A DNA stretch of 64,000 nucleotides. Origin: Pseudofrankia sp. DC12. Lineage in GTDB: Bacteria > Actinomycetota > Actinomycetes > Frankiales > Frankiaceae. The stretch covers positions 4,480,540 to 4,544,539 of the forward strand of contig NZ_KQ031391.1 of the NCBI RefSeq assembly GCF_000966285.1, written 5' to 3'. Below, in pieces: positions 37,512-46,646 of the stretch (within the stretch, counting starts at the first letter, position 1; each line of letters begins with the position of its first letter). The notes below the pieces were generated by a model, which saw nothing but the letters and a program-made list of their open reading frames with translations, was not told the origin of the DNA and did no database searches. Made by a program: the position numbers and the translations under genes.

Positions 37512-39590
37512 TCAGCCGCGTCGGTGCCGGTGCGCGCCAGGTGTACGGGGTGCGGCTGGCTCGCCGGGCGGCACCGGTCCCGTCCCGGTGCCCGTCGTCG
37601 GGGTTGCCCCGACTGATGGCGTGGCCCCGACCGACGGCGTGGAACCGGCTGTTGGCGCGGCCCCGGCGGTCGGCGTGGAACCGGCTTTCCGGGTGGCGGC
37701 CGGGTCGGTGCCGTTGCCGGACGGGTGGTGGTGACCCGCGCTGAACCAGTCGTAACCGCTCGGGTCGCCGGCGTGGCCGGCGATCAGGTCGCCGAGCGGG
37801 ACTCCGCCCGCGGCGGCCGGCTCGCCGGGGTCGCGCGGGTCGGGGCGGGCCGCGAAGACGACGGCCCAGCCGACGGTGACGACGATGCCCAGCGCCAGCA
37901 GCCCGAAGACGATCTCGACCGCGGCCACCGGCCACGGCGACCAGGTGAGCATTCCGTCCAGCCCGGTCCGTAGGCTGCCCTTCGGGCCCTCCCACCAGCG
38001 TGGGAAGACGGCCCGAACCGCCAGCGCCTGCATGACGATGGCCGCGGCGAGCACCAGCGGCGGGGTGAACCGGGTGAACCGCCCCAGGGACGCGGCGCCC
38101 GCGCCGATGACGACGCTGAGCGCGGCGAGCCCGGCGAACAGGTAGCGACCGGAGACGCCTGAGACGTAGAACGTCTGGTGGAAGTGCAGCGCGGACTGCA
38201 GCGTCATCAGGGCGAACAGCCCCACCGTCGGCCACAGCATGCAGAGCAGGTCGGTCCGGCGGTCCGGCCGGCGTGCCTGGACGACGGCCACGGCTACCAG
38301 GACGGCGACGAGCGCGGTGCCGACCCGCGCCGCGAGCTCGGGGACGTTGACCTCGAACCAGCCGAAGTCGCCCCACCACCGCAGGATCGTCCCGTTGACG
38401 AGCACGTCGGTGAACTCGGCCCAGCCGGACAGCTTCGTGCCGGGGACGAAGCCCGGCGTCGACGGCTGGAACGTGTGGTAGCGCACCAGGTTGACGACGA
38501 ACCACCAGGCACCGGCCGCGAGCGCGGCGAGTGAGCCGAGCACCAGTGGCCACCAGGGGAACCGAGCGGTCCTGGCGGGCACAGTCGGGTCGGTCGCGGC
38601 ATCGGCGAGCAGGAACGGCGTGTCAGCCACCGCGGCGGCCCGCCCGGCCGCCGGTGCCGCGGCGGCGTCCGAGCCGGGCGCGAGCTCCTGAGTGCGGGCG
38701 GTCGCCTGCCGGGCGCGCCGCCAGGCCAGCAGGTAGGCGGCCACCGCCAGCGGGACGAACACCACCCCGAGCGACTTCGAGAACATCGCCAGGCCGATGA
38801 ACAGCCCGGTCCACAGGCCGGTGCGGTTGGATGTGTCGCCGCGTAGCACGAAGCAGATCGCGAGCGTCGCGAGTGATCCGGTCAGGACCAGCAGGGCGTC
38901 GTTGTTCACGCTCGACCCGACGTGGGTGAGCATCGGGATGCCCAGTGGCACCAGCGCGGCGACCCGGCTGCCCGCCCGGCTCTCGGTCAGCCGGTCGGCG
39001 CAGGCCCAGGCCAGGAGCGGAAGCGGGGCCACCATGAGCACGCTCATCAGCCGCAGCAGCCCGATGACCAGGTCGAAGCGGAGGTCCTGCGGGGCGCCGG
39101 GCAGCGCCTTGAGCAGGCCGGCGCCGACCAGGTAGTAAAGCGGCGGGTGCTGCATCATCTGCTGCACGTCGGGCTGCGGCTGGCCGGCCTTGGGCAGCTC
39201 GCGCCATTCGGGCCGGTCGGCGCGCGGGGTGGCTTCGGCCTTGCTGAACGGACCGGGGATCAGTAGGTAGGGCTTGGCCCGGGTGCCGACAGGGGCCGCG
39301 GCGAGCGAGCCGGTCGTCTCCGGGGAGACCGTGGCGTGCCCGACGGGTGGCCAGCCCTTGCCCTCGGCCAGCCGCATCACGGCGTCGACGTGATGCGGCT
39401 CGTCGGGCGCGTGGTAATGCGGGACCAGTACCGACCAGCTGCTCAGCAGCAGCGTGAACAGCACCGTGATCAGCCAGATGGGCGTCGGCACCCGGCGCAG
39501 CACCCGCCACGGGCGCAGCCGGATCTCGGGCCGCAGCAGCGCGCGGGCGACCGTGATCTCCTGCCGGCGGACTGTCACGACTGCGGACAC
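37512..39590 (-). CDS. DUF2142-like polytopic membrane protein (predicted glycosyltransferase)
   Basis: A 692-residue protein with about 12 TM helices. The first outer loop has HYHAPDEPHHVDAVMRLAEG (about residues 58-77); QHPPLYYLVGAGLL (about 147) and SSVNNDALLVLTG (about 223) follow, the DUF2142 pattern and the same layout as the protein at 12269-14302. It probably uses a lipid-linked sugar on the outer face of the membrane. The C-terminal 55 residues are a low-complexity tail with repeating GSTPTAGAAPTAG-like units. It follows the acyltransferase gene on the same strand, 125 bp downstream. Confidence 0.75.
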   Translation of the reverse strand: MSAVVTVRRQEITVARALLRPEIRLRPWRVLRRVPTPIWLITVLFTLLLSSWSVLVPHYHAPDEPHHVDAVMRLAEGKGWPPVGHATVSPETTGSLAAAPVGTRAKPYLLIPGPFSKAEATPRADRPEWRELPKAGQPQPDVQQMMQHPPLYYLVGAGLLKALPGAPQDLRFDLVIGLLRLMSVLMVAPLPLLAWACADRLTESRAGSRVAALVPLGIPMLTHVGSSVNNDALLVLTGSLATLAICFVLRGDTSNRTGLWTGLFIGLAMFSKSLGVVFVPLAVAAYLLAWRRARQATARTQELAPGSDAAAAPAAGRAAAVADTPFLLADAATDPTVPARTARFPWWPLVLGSLAALAAGAWWFVVNLVRYHTFQPSTPGFVPGTKLSGWAEFTDVLVNGTILRWWGDFGWFEVNVPELAARVGTALVAVLVAVAVVQARRPDRRTDLLCMLWPTVGLFALMTLQSALHFHQTFYVSGVSGRYLFAGLAALSVVIGAGAASLGRFTRFTPPLVLAAAIVMQALAVRAVFPRWWEGPKGSLRTGLDGMLTWSPWPVAAVEIVFGLLALGIVVTVGWAVVFAARPDPRDPGEPAAAGGVPLGDLIAGHAGDPSGYDWFSAGHHHPSGNGTDPAATRKAGSTPTAGAAPTAGSTPSVGATPSVGATPTTGTGTGPVPPGEPAAPRTPGAHRHRRG

Positions 39591-39715
39591 GCTGAAGACC
39601 CCCGAGACGACGGACGCTTGCCATCGTAGGGGCGCGGCAGCCCGTTGACCTCGCCTGTTGTCACCCGATCCGCCCTATGAGCACGCAACGTCCCGGGGTG
39701 CCGCGTCAGCTGGGC

Positions 39716-40393
39716 TCAGTTCCAGGCGTCGGCGGTGCCGACTCCCTTCGCGGGCGAGCCGGCGACGATGGTCTTGGCCGGGACGTCCCTGGTCACGATC
39801 GCGCCGGCGGCGACGATGGCGCCCTCGCCGATCGTCACGCCCTTCAGCACGATCGCGCCGGCCCCGATCCAGACATGGTCCTCGATGACGATCGGCGCGC
39901 TCTGCGGCTGCGGCACCCCGTCGACGACGATCGGGTGGAAGTCGTTGTCCATGAGCTGGGTGTTCCACGAGATCGTGCAGTGCTCGCCGATCGACACCCG
40001 GTCCCGGACCAGGATCTTGGCGAAGCCGTTGATGTTCGTGCCGTGCCCGATCTGCAGCAGGCCCGAGTCGACGACGACCCGCACGCCGCGCTGCATCGAC
40101 ACGACGCCCTCGCAGCGCAGCCGGCCCTCCGGGTGCACCCGCACCACCGAGGCGTCGTGCTTGCTGGACAGGCCGAACGACCCGAGGCCGACGCGCAGCA
40201 CCCCGTCGCCGGGCCTGAACTCGAACCGCTCGTGGCCCTCGATGATGGTGCGTGAGCCGGTCCAGATCGGCTTGCCGTAGGCCAGCGGGTAGCGCAGCCC
40301 CGTGACGAACGCGGTCGCCGAGGTCTCGCGGCCCCCGTACAGGGACCGGACGTGCTGGACGTACTCGCGTAGATCACTCCTGAACGCACCCAC
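39716..40393 (-). CDS. Hexapeptide-repeat acyltransferase
   Basis: A left-handed beta-helix acetyl/acyltransferase of about 225 residues, of the maltose/galactoside O-acetyltransferase or NeuD/WcaF-like type. The C-terminal half carries hexapeptide repeats ([45 protein letters not shown]) ending AGSPAKGVG; the His of DNDFHPI is the likely catalytic residue. The N-terminal 90 residues are less typical ([16 protein letters not shown]). The GTG at 40393 is chosen; a start at 40471 would add 26 Pro/Arg-rich residues. It probably O-acylates an envelope sugar. Confidence 0.82.
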   Translation of the reverse strand: MGAFRSDLREYVQHVRSLYGGRETSATAFVTGLRYPLAYGKPIWTGSRTIIEGHERFEFRPGDGVLRVGLGSFGLSSKHDASVVRVHPEGRLRCEGVVSMQRGVRVVVDSGLLQIGHGTNINGFAKILVRDRVSIGEHCTISWNTQLMDNDFHPIVVDGVPQPQSAPIVIEDHVWIGAGAIVLKGVTIGEGAIVAAGAIVTRDVPAKTIVAGSPAKGVGTADAWN

Positions 40394-40758
40394 CTTTCCA
40401 CAGTAGGCGCCGGGATGGCGGCCCGGCTCACCGGGGCCGGGTGACCTGGCGCGACCGCGAGACGGCCACACGTCGACTACACTGCGTTGCGCTAACTAGG
40501 CCATAGCGTGTTCACGGACCGCCCAACGTCCTGAGTCGCCTCACACCGTGTCACGCTGCAGGGGCCACCGCCACGCGCGTGCCAGAGTTCGTCTGTGCCA
40601 CAAGTTCGCTTGGGCCACCCGGGGCCACCTGCCGGCCGGGCCGGCTGAAGCCGGGGCCGGGGTTCGGCCGTCCGGGGCCCGCTGCGGGCAGGGCGCCGCA
40701 CCAGGCCTCGCAGGGCGCAGGCGGCACAGTTCCACATGCGACCGGGAGTCAGACCGAC

Positions 40759-41739
40759 GTGAGTGTCAGCGCAATCCGCCAGCCGCAGCCATCGGACATG
40801 TCTCTGATCACCAAGCCCGGCGGCGACGAGCAGTTCTCGATCCAGCGCGACGCGCCGTACGTCACGGTCGTGCTGCCCTGCTACAACGAGCAGGACCACG
40901 TCGTCCTGGAGCTCGAGCGGATCACCGCGGCGATGGACGCGAGCCGGTACAGCTACGAGCTGCTGGTGATCGACGACAAGTCCACCGACGGCACGCTGGC
41001 GGTACTGCACGAGGTCGTGCCCAGGTTCCCGAAGATGCGGCTGATGCCGTTCCGCCGCAACGGTGGCTCGGGTACGGCCCGGCGGATCGGCACCCAGGAG
41101 GCGCGCGGCCAGATCGTCGTCTGGACCGACGCGGACATGACCTATCCGAACGAGCGCATCCCGGAGTTCGTCAAGTACCTCGACGACAACCCGGACGTCG
41201 ACCAGGTCGTGGGCGCCCGCAAGACCGAGGAGGGCACCCACAAATGGGCCCGGGTGCCGGCGAAGTGGTTCATCCGCATGGTCGCCTCCCGGCTGGCCGG
41301 GATGAGGATCCCGGACCTGAACTCGGGCCTGCGGGCGTTCCGGCGCGAGGTCTCGCTGCCCTACCTGCGGCTGCTGCCACCCGGGTTCTCCTGCGTCACG
41401 ACGATCACAATGGCGTTCCTGTCCAACCAGCACCCGGTCGACTACATCCCGGTCGACTACGCGAAGCGGGCCGGGAAGTCGAAGTTCCACCCGTTCAAGG
41501 ACGCGCGTCGCTACATCCTGCAGGTCCTGCGGATGGTGATGTACTTTGACCCGATCAAGGTGCTGATGCCGGTCGCGTTGTGGATCATGGGCCTCGGCTT
41601 CGTGAAGCTCATCTATGACGTCATCCGCTACAACTTCCACGTCACCACGTCGACGGTGCTGGCGATCCTGGTCGGCTTCCAGATCGCGGTACTCGCGCTG
41701 ATCGGCGACCTGGTCGCCCGCTCCCGTGGCAGCAACTGA
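40759..41739 (+). CDS. DPM1-like GT2 glycosyltransferase with two C-terminal TM helices
   Basis: A 326-residue enzyme of the dolichol/polyprenyl-phosphate sugar synthase type, transferring a sugar from a nucleotide donor to polyprenyl phosphate. Motifs: VVLPCYNEQDHVVLEL (about 41), VIDDKSTDGT, the metal-binding VWTDADMTYPN (about 122), and SGLRAFRRE. Two TM helices end the protein (LMPVALWIMGLGFVKLIYDV and the next). Its product could supply the GT-C and DUF2142-like enzymes in this window. The start is a GTG with GGGAG upstream; ATG 40798 is an alternative. It overlaps the next gene by 14 bp. Confidence 0.87.
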   Translation: MSVSAIRQPQPSDMSLITKPGGDEQFSIQRDAPYVTVVLPCYNEQDHVVLELERITAAMDASRYSYELLVIDDKSTDGTLAVLHEVVPRFPKMRLMPFRRNGGSGTARRIGTQEARGQIVVWTDADMTYPNERIPEFVKYLDDNPDVDQVVGARKTEEGTHKWARVPAKWFIRMVASRLAGMRIPDLNSGLRAFRREVSLPYLRLLPPGFSCVTTITMAFLSNQHPVDYIPVDYAKRAGKSKFHPFKDARRYILQVLRMVMYFDPIKVLMPVALWIMGLGFVKLIYDVIRYNFHVTTSTVLAILVGFQIAVLALIGDLVARSRGSN

Positions 41740-42928
41740 CGGGACGGGCCCGGCCGGGAGCGGCCCGGCCGCCCGGCCCGGCCCGGCCCGGCGGCGGATC
41801 ACGATCATCGGGCCGACCCACCCGTACAAGGGCGGGATCGCCCAGCACACCACCGAGCTGGCCCACCGGCTGGCGGCCCGGGGCCATGACGTACGGGTCG
41901 CGTCCTGGTCGGCGCAGTACCCGGCGCGGCTCTACCCGGGCCAGCAGCGGGTCGAGGCGCCCGAGATGGAGCCGTTCGCGCCGACCCGGTACCCGCTGTC
42001 GTGGCGGCGGCCCGACGGCTGGGTCCGGCTGGGCCGCCGGCTGCGGGCCGAGGCCGACGTCGTCGTCCTCGTGGTGGTCACCCCGATCCAGGCACCGGCA
42101 TACCTGGGCATCCTGACCGGCCTCGGCGCGCGGGGCGGCCGGGCCGGCTCGCCCGCGGTGGTCGCGCTCTGCCACAACGTGCTGCCGCACGAGCGCCGGG
42201 CCGTCGACGAGCCGCTGACCCGGGCCGTGCTGCGCCGCGCCGACGCCGTCCTGGTCCACACCGAGGCCGAGGCCTCCCGTGCCGCGACGCTGACCACCGC
42301 ACCCGTCCGGGTCGCCGCGATGGCGCCGCACCTGTGGGCAGCGGAGACCCGTCGGGTCCACCCGGCCGAGTCCAGTCCCGGCGCCCGCCCGGTTGAGCCG
42401 AGGCGCCGGTTGCTGTTCTTCGGTCTGGTCCGGCCCTACAAGGGCCTGGACGTGCTGCTGCGGGCGCTGGCGGACGGGCCCGACGGTGTCGCGCTGACCG
42501 TCGCCGGCGAGTTCTGGGGCGGCGCGGAGCGGACCCGGGCACTGGTCGTCGAGCTGGGCCTGGCCGACCGGGTCGAGCTGCGGCCCGGCTACGTCGACGC
42601 GGCCGAGGTTCCGGGCCTGTTCGCCGCAGCCGACGCGCTGGTGCTGCCGTACCGGGCCGGGACCGCGTCGCAGAACGTCGACCTCGCGCACCTGCACGGC
42701 CTGCCGGTTGTCGCGACGACCGTCGGCACCCTCCCGGCGGCGGTCGCCGACGGCGTCGATGGCCTGTTGGTGGCACCGGACGACCCGGCCGCGCTGGCCG
42801 CCGCCCTGCGCCGGCTCTACGAGCCGGGCGTGCTGGCCGCGCTGGCGGCGAAGGTCCGGCCTCCGGACACGGCCGGCGGCTGGGATCGGTATCTCGACGT
42901 CCTGATGGGTGCCGTTCGAGTGCAATAG
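41726..42928 (+). CDS. GT4-family glycosyltransferase
   Basis: A 400-residue GT-B enzyme. The N-domain has IIGPTHPYKGGIAQHTTELA with the Gly-rich loop; the C-domain has FFGLVRPYKGLDVLL (about 232), GYVDAAEVPGLFAAADALVLPY and GTASQNVDLAHLHGLPVV, where the usual EGFG motif is replaced as in the group with ...TASQ/SGV.... The GTG at 41726 overlaps the DPM1-like gene, so the two are translationally coupled. The donor and acceptor are unknown. Confidence 0.85.
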   Translation: MAATDGTGPAGSGPAARPGPARRRITIIGPTHPYKGGIAQHTTELAHRLAARGHDVRVASWSAQYPARLYPGQQRVEAPEMEPFAPTRYPLSWRRPDGWVRLGRRLRAEADVVVLVVVTPIQAPAYLGILTGLGARGGRAGSPAVVALCHNVLPHERRAVDEPLTRAVLRRADAVLVHTEAEASRAATLTTAPVRVAAMAPHLWAAETRRVHPAESSPGARPVEPRRRLLFFGLVRPYKGLDVLLRALADGPDGVALTVAGEFWGGAERTRALVVELGLADRVELRPGYVDAAEVPGLFAAADALVLPYRAGTASQNVDLAHLHGLPVVATTVGTLPAAVADGVDGLLVAPDDPAALAAALRRLYEPGVLAALAAKVRPPDTAGGWDRYLDVLMGAVRVQ

Positions 42929-42930
42929 GT

Positions 42931-42971
42931 AAGCGTTTGAGAGCGCTTCGTACTCTCACCGATTGTGAGAG
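42931..42971 (+). promoter_or_regulatory. Two small inverted repeats across a start codon
   Basis: AAGCG/CGCTT (42931-42935 with 42944-42948) and CTCTCAC/GTGAGAG (42953-42959 with 42965-42971) stand in tandem in the 36-bp gap before the methyltransferase. The second includes its GTG start and could mask it in RNA. Role is inference. Confidence 0.4.
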
Positions 42972-43948
42972 CATCGACACGTAGTGCGTCGGCGGGGCGG
43001 GCGCGAACCCGTCGAGCCAGGACACGGACGGGCGCCTGGGTCCCGCGCGGGCGAGAGGCGCGGGCGTCGCAGGGACGGGACGCCCCGAAGCGCGGGCGCC
43101 AGCTGGCCTACTCCGAGCTGGAGCCGCGGTCGCTGGACGAGTTCACCCGGCGGCGCAAGGCCCGCAAGCTCATCGCCGTGCTCGCGCACTTCCTCGGGCG
43201 CGACGTCGAGGGGGCGCCGGCGCTGGCCGGGCTGCGCGTGCTGGACATTGGCTGCTCCGCCGGGTTCATCTGCGACGAGCTCGCCGCGGCCGGAGCCGAG
43301 GTGACCGGCGTCGACATCGACTCGGCCGGGCTGCGCCGGGCCAGGGCCCGGTTCGCCCGCCGGGCCAGGTTCATCCAGGCCGACGGCCTGGCGCTGCCAC
43401 TGGCCGACGGCAGCGTGGACGTCGTCGTGCTGAACCACATCTACGAGCACGTGGTCGACGCGGACATGCTGTTCGCCGAGGTGCGCCGGGTGCTGGCCGA
43501 GGACGGGGTCGCCTACCTCGGGCTGGGCAACCGCCTCGGGATCATGGAGCCACACCACGGGCTGCCGCTGCTGTCCTGGCTGCCGCCGGGCCTGGCCGAC
43601 CGGTACCTGCGGGTGGCCGGCCGCGGCGAGCACTACTACGAGCGCTACCGCGCCCGGCCGGGCCTGCGCCGGATGCTCGCCCGGGCCGGGCTGCGAGCCT
43701 GGGACTACACCGTCCCGGTGCTGCTGGCGCCAGAGGCCTTCCACGCCGAGGCCGACCTGCCGCCGGGCGGACCGGCCCGCGGGTTCCTGCGCGCGGTGAC
43801 AGCGCCCGGCCGGCTGCCGGCGCCGGCCCGGGCCAGGCTGGTCCGCGCGGTCCTGTCGCTGGCCCCGACCTACCTGTGGATCGCCACACCGGGCTCCCGG
43901 GGCCCCGCGGGCCACCCCCTGCCTGGCGGTCCCCAGCCGGTCACCTGA
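42965..43948 (+). CDS. Class I SAM-dependent methyltransferase
   Basis: A 327-residue protein. About 45 Arg-rich N-terminal residues precede the Rossmann fold with motif I VLDIGCSAGFICDEL (about residues 93-107), GVDIDSAGL, and VDVVVLNHIYEHV (about 155). The C-terminal third may bind the acceptor. No clear Shine-Dalgarno sequence precedes the GTG, and an inverted repeat covers it. It lies among glycosyltransferase genes on the same strand, so sugar or lipid methylation is the likely role, but the substrate is not shown by the sequence. Confidence 0.8.
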   Translation: MRASTRSASAGRARTRRARTRTGAWVPRGREARASQGRDAPKRGRQLAYSELEPRSLDEFTRRRKARKLIAVLAHFLGRDVEGAPALAGLRVLDIGCSAGFICDELAAAGAEVTGVDIDSAGLRRARARFARRARFIQADGLALPLADGSVDVVVLNHIYEHVVDADMLFAEVRRVLAEDGVAYLGLGNRLGIMEPHHGLPLLSWLPPGLADRYLRVAGRGEHYYERYRARPGLRRMLARAGLRAWDYTVPVLLAPEAFHAEADLPPGGPARGFLRAVTAPGRLPAPARARLVRAVLSLAPTYLWIATPGSRGPAGHPLPGGPQPVT

Positions 43949-44064
43949 CGCTCTCGTCCTGGTCCGCGCCGCTACCGACCTGGTCCGCGCCGCCGTGCGC
44001 CCCGCCCGGCGCGGCGACCCGACCCGCCACGGCCGCTGATCGGGGCGGCGGGCAGACTGGAGCC

Positions 44065-44775
44065 ATGAGTTCGCTGCGTGACGACACCCTGGCGTACTTC
44101 GGTCACCAGGTGCACGTGATGCGCCGCCGCGAGGTCGGGACCCTGCTGGGCTGGGCCGGCGACCTGGCCGGGCGCACCCTGCTGGACGTCGCCGGCGGTG
44201 ATGGGTACTGGGCCGGCCAGGCGATCCGCCGCGGTGCCCGCGCCGTCTGCCTCGACCTGGCCCGCTACAAGCTCGAGTTCGGCCAGAAGCTGCGCGGGCA
44301 CCCGGGCCTGGTCGAGGGCGACGCGCTGGCGCTGCCCTTCGCCGACGGCTCCTTCGACGTCGTCATGTCGGTGTGCGCCATCGAACACTTCGACGACGGA
44401 GCCGCCGCGCTCGCCGAGATGGCCCGGGTGCTGCGCCCGGGCGGTGATCTGGTGATGTCCGCCGACGCGCTCACCCGGGCCGAGCGCTGGCCCGACAAGC
44501 TGGCCCACCACCGCGAGCGCTACCACGTGAAGCACGCCTACCCGGCCGAGGCGCTGACCAAGCTGCTCGACGCCGCCGGCCTGGACGTGGAGCGCCAGAC
44601 GCACATGTTCCGGTCCCAGCGGGCCGAGTGGCTGTACATGACGCTGTCCGCCAAGGGCGGCAAGGCGGGCTGGAACGCGGCCGCGCCGCTGTCCCCGCTC
44701 GTCGCGCTCGCCGACCGGCGGACCCCCGACGACGGCGGCAGCGTGGTGCTCACCCACGCCCGTCGGCGGGCCTGA
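44065..44775 (+). CDS. Class I SAM-dependent methyltransferase (UbiE/Methyltransf_11 type)
   Basis: A 236-residue protein. Motif I reads LLDVAGGDGYWAGQA (about residues 38-52), followed by VCLDLARYKLEF, then FADGSFDVVMSVCAIEHF (about 93-110), the Methyltransf_11 signature. The ATG follows GGAG. The stop is one base before the next gene's GTG. Unrelated in detail to the preceding methyltransferase. Likely methylates a glycan or lipid of the envelope. Confidence 0.85.
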   Translation: MSSLRDDTLAYFGHQVHVMRRREVGTLLGWAGDLAGRTLLDVAGGDGYWAGQAIRRGARAVCLDLARYKLEFGQKLRGHPGLVEGDALALPFADGSFDVVMSVCAIEHFDDGAAALAEMARVLRPGGDLVMSADALTRAERWPDKLAHHRERYHVKHAYPAEALTKLLDAAGLDVERQTHMFRSQRAEWLYMTLSAKGGKAGWNAAAPLSPLVALADRRTPDDGGSVVLTHARRRA

Positions 44776-44776
44776 G

Positions 44777-45115
44777 GTGCGCGCCCAGCGAGCGCTCGCC
44801 ATCCTGCTGACCGTGCTGTTCTTCGCGCTGGTCATCTTCGGGCTGGGCGCGCTGTTTGCGATCTTCCATCACCGGGTCTGGGGCTACGTCGTCGGCGCGC
44901 TCGCCTGCGCCGTGATGGTCTACGCCGGGATCAGCTCGCTGCGTGGGTCCGACGCCCCCGGCCAGCGGTCGGGTCCCGGCAGCACAGCGAACGGCGCCGG
45001 GGGTGGCAAGCCCGTTGGCAAGGGTGGCGCGGGGCGCAGGACCGCTGCTGGTGACCGCCCGAAGAACTCCCCTGGTGCTGGTTCCGGCCGGCCCGGCCGG
45101 GCCAGGCGACGCTGA
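44777..45115 (+). CDS. Small membrane protein, two TM helices
   Basis: A 112-residue protein of unknown family. Residues about 6-30 (ILLTVLFFALVIFGLGALFAIF) and about 35-53 (WGYVVGALACAVMVYAGI) are TM helices, and the rest is a basic Gly/Lys/Arg-rich tail likely in the cytoplasm. It is coupled to the upstream methyltransferase (one base gap) and 13 bp before a GT4 gene, so it belongs to the glycan operon and may be an accessory or scaffold protein. Confidence 0.7.
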   Translation: MRAQRALAILLTVLFFALVIFGLGALFAIFHHRVWGYVVGALACAVMVYAGISSLRGSDAPGQRSGPGSTANGAGGGKPVGKGGAGRRTAAGDRPKNSPGAGSGRPGRARRR

Positions 45116-45128
45116 GGAGGGTCGACCG

Positions 45129-46367
45129 GTGCGGGTGGGTTTCCTAGTCGAACAGGTACTGGCGCCAGTGCCGGGCGGGACGGGGCGGTACTCGGCGGAG
45201 CTGGCCGCCGCGCTGGCCCGGACCGCTGCCCCTGGTGACGGGGTCACCGGCTGGTGCGCCTGGCGCCCGGAACGCCGCGCCGCGCCGCCGAACGGCCCGG
45301 TGGCCAGGCTCGGCCGCCAGGTGCTGGACCGGCGCCCGGGCAGCCAGGGGCCAGTGGCGCAGGACGCGGTGATCCCCGGTGTGCTCGGCCCGCTGCGGCT
45401 GCCGCTGGCCCGCCGGGCGCTGGCGACGGCCTGGGCCCGCGGCCTCGGCCCGGCGCCGACCGGCGTCGACGTGGTGCACGCCCCGACGCTGCTGGTGCCG
45501 CCCCGGCGCCGTGGCACGGCCCTCGTGGTGACGATCCACGACGCCGTCCCCTGGACCCATCCGCGCACGCTGACGCCGCACGGCGCCCGCTGGCACCAGG
45601 AGATGGGCCAGCGGGCCGCCCGCACCGCCGACGCGATCGTCGTGCCGACCCAGGCCGTCGCCGCGGACCTGCGCGGCTTCCTGCGGGTGCCCGACAGCCG
45701 GGTCCACGTCATCGGCGAGGGCGCGAGCGACGCGGTGCTGCGGGTCGGCCCGGACGCCGACGAGCGGGCCAGGCGGCTGGGCCTGCCAGCCGGCGGCTAT
45801 CTGCTGACGCTCGCGACGCTGGAGCCGCGCAAGGGCCTGGAGGTCGCGCTCGCCGCGCTCGGGATGCTGACCGGCGGCGCCGTCGACCTGCCGCTGCTGC
45901 ACGTCGGGCAGCCCGGCTGGGGCGTGCTGGACGCCGCCGCGGAGGCCGCCAAGCTGGGCGTCGGAGAGGGCCGGTTCCGCTCGCTCGGCCGGATCGACGA
46001 CGCGGACCTGGCGGTCGTGCTGTCACGGGCCAGCGTGCTCGTCATGCCGTCGCGGTCCGAGGGCTTCGGCCTGCCGGCGGTCGAGGCGATGGCGCACGGT
46101 GTGCCGGTCGTGGTCTCCGACGTGCCAGCGCTCGTCGAGGTCGCCGGCCCGGCCGCGCTGGTGGTGCCGACCGACAATCCGACCGCGCTGGCCGACGCTG
46201 TCAGCCACATCCTCACCAATCAGGCCCTGCGCGCACGGCTGTCGCGGACCGGACGCGAGCGGGCGGAAGGCTATAGCTGGATTGAGGCGGCGCGCGCGTG
46301 CTGGGCGCTCTACCGTCGAGTCAGCGGTTTCCCAGCCGTGTCCGTCGCCGGTGACGGGCGGGCGTAG
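45129..46367 (+). CDS. GT4-family glycosyltransferase
   Basis: A 412-residue GT-B enzyme. It starts VRVGFLVEQVLAPVPGGTGRY, the family N-terminal loop. The C-domain has TLATLEPRKGLEVAL (about 235) and PSRSEGFGLPAVEAMAHGVPVVV (spread about 305-327). The GTG at 45129 follows GGAGGG and is preferred although the frame is open from 44943. It is similar in layout to the GT4s at 17367 and 46647 (mannosyltransferase-like). Part of the same plus-strand operon as the methyltransferases. Confidence 0.88.
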   Translation: MRVGFLVEQVLAPVPGGTGRYSAELAAALARTAAPGDGVTGWCAWRPERRAAPPNGPVARLGRQVLDRRPGSQGPVAQDAVIPGVLGPLRLPLARRALATAWARGLGPAPTGVDVVHAPTLLVPPRRRGTALVVTIHDAVPWTHPRTLTPHGARWHQEMGQRAARTADAIVVPTQAVAADLRGFLRVPDSRVHVIGEGASDAVLRVGPDADERARRLGLPAGGYLLTLATLEPRKGLEVALAALGMLTGGAVDLPLLHVGQPGWGVLDAAAEAAKLGVGEGRFRSLGRIDDADLAVVLSRASVLVMPSRSEGFGLPAVEAMAHGVPVVVSDVPALVEVAGPAALVVPTDNPTALADAVSHILTNQALRARLSRTGRERAEGYSWIEAARACWALYRRVSGFPAVSVAGDGRA

Positions 46368-46646
46368 TGTTGCCCCGGTTGTATACGCCGGGCCGGGAGG
46401 TCACCTGCCTCGCTCGTCCGCTGACACGGATGGGCAGGCGGCTGTGGTCCCCGAGCCCGTGGCGGGTACGGCCATAGAAGTGGGTTGTCGAGGTGCGGTC
46501 GGCTGACGCGCGCTCCTCGGCGGCCTGACCTCTCGCGCATGGCCCGCCCGCGTGGTTGCGGCGGTCCGGCGCGCAGGACCAAGCTGGGCTACTGACCCGG
46601 ATACAGATTTCGAACAGGCAGACGTCTCTGGGTGGGAAGGAGCGCC

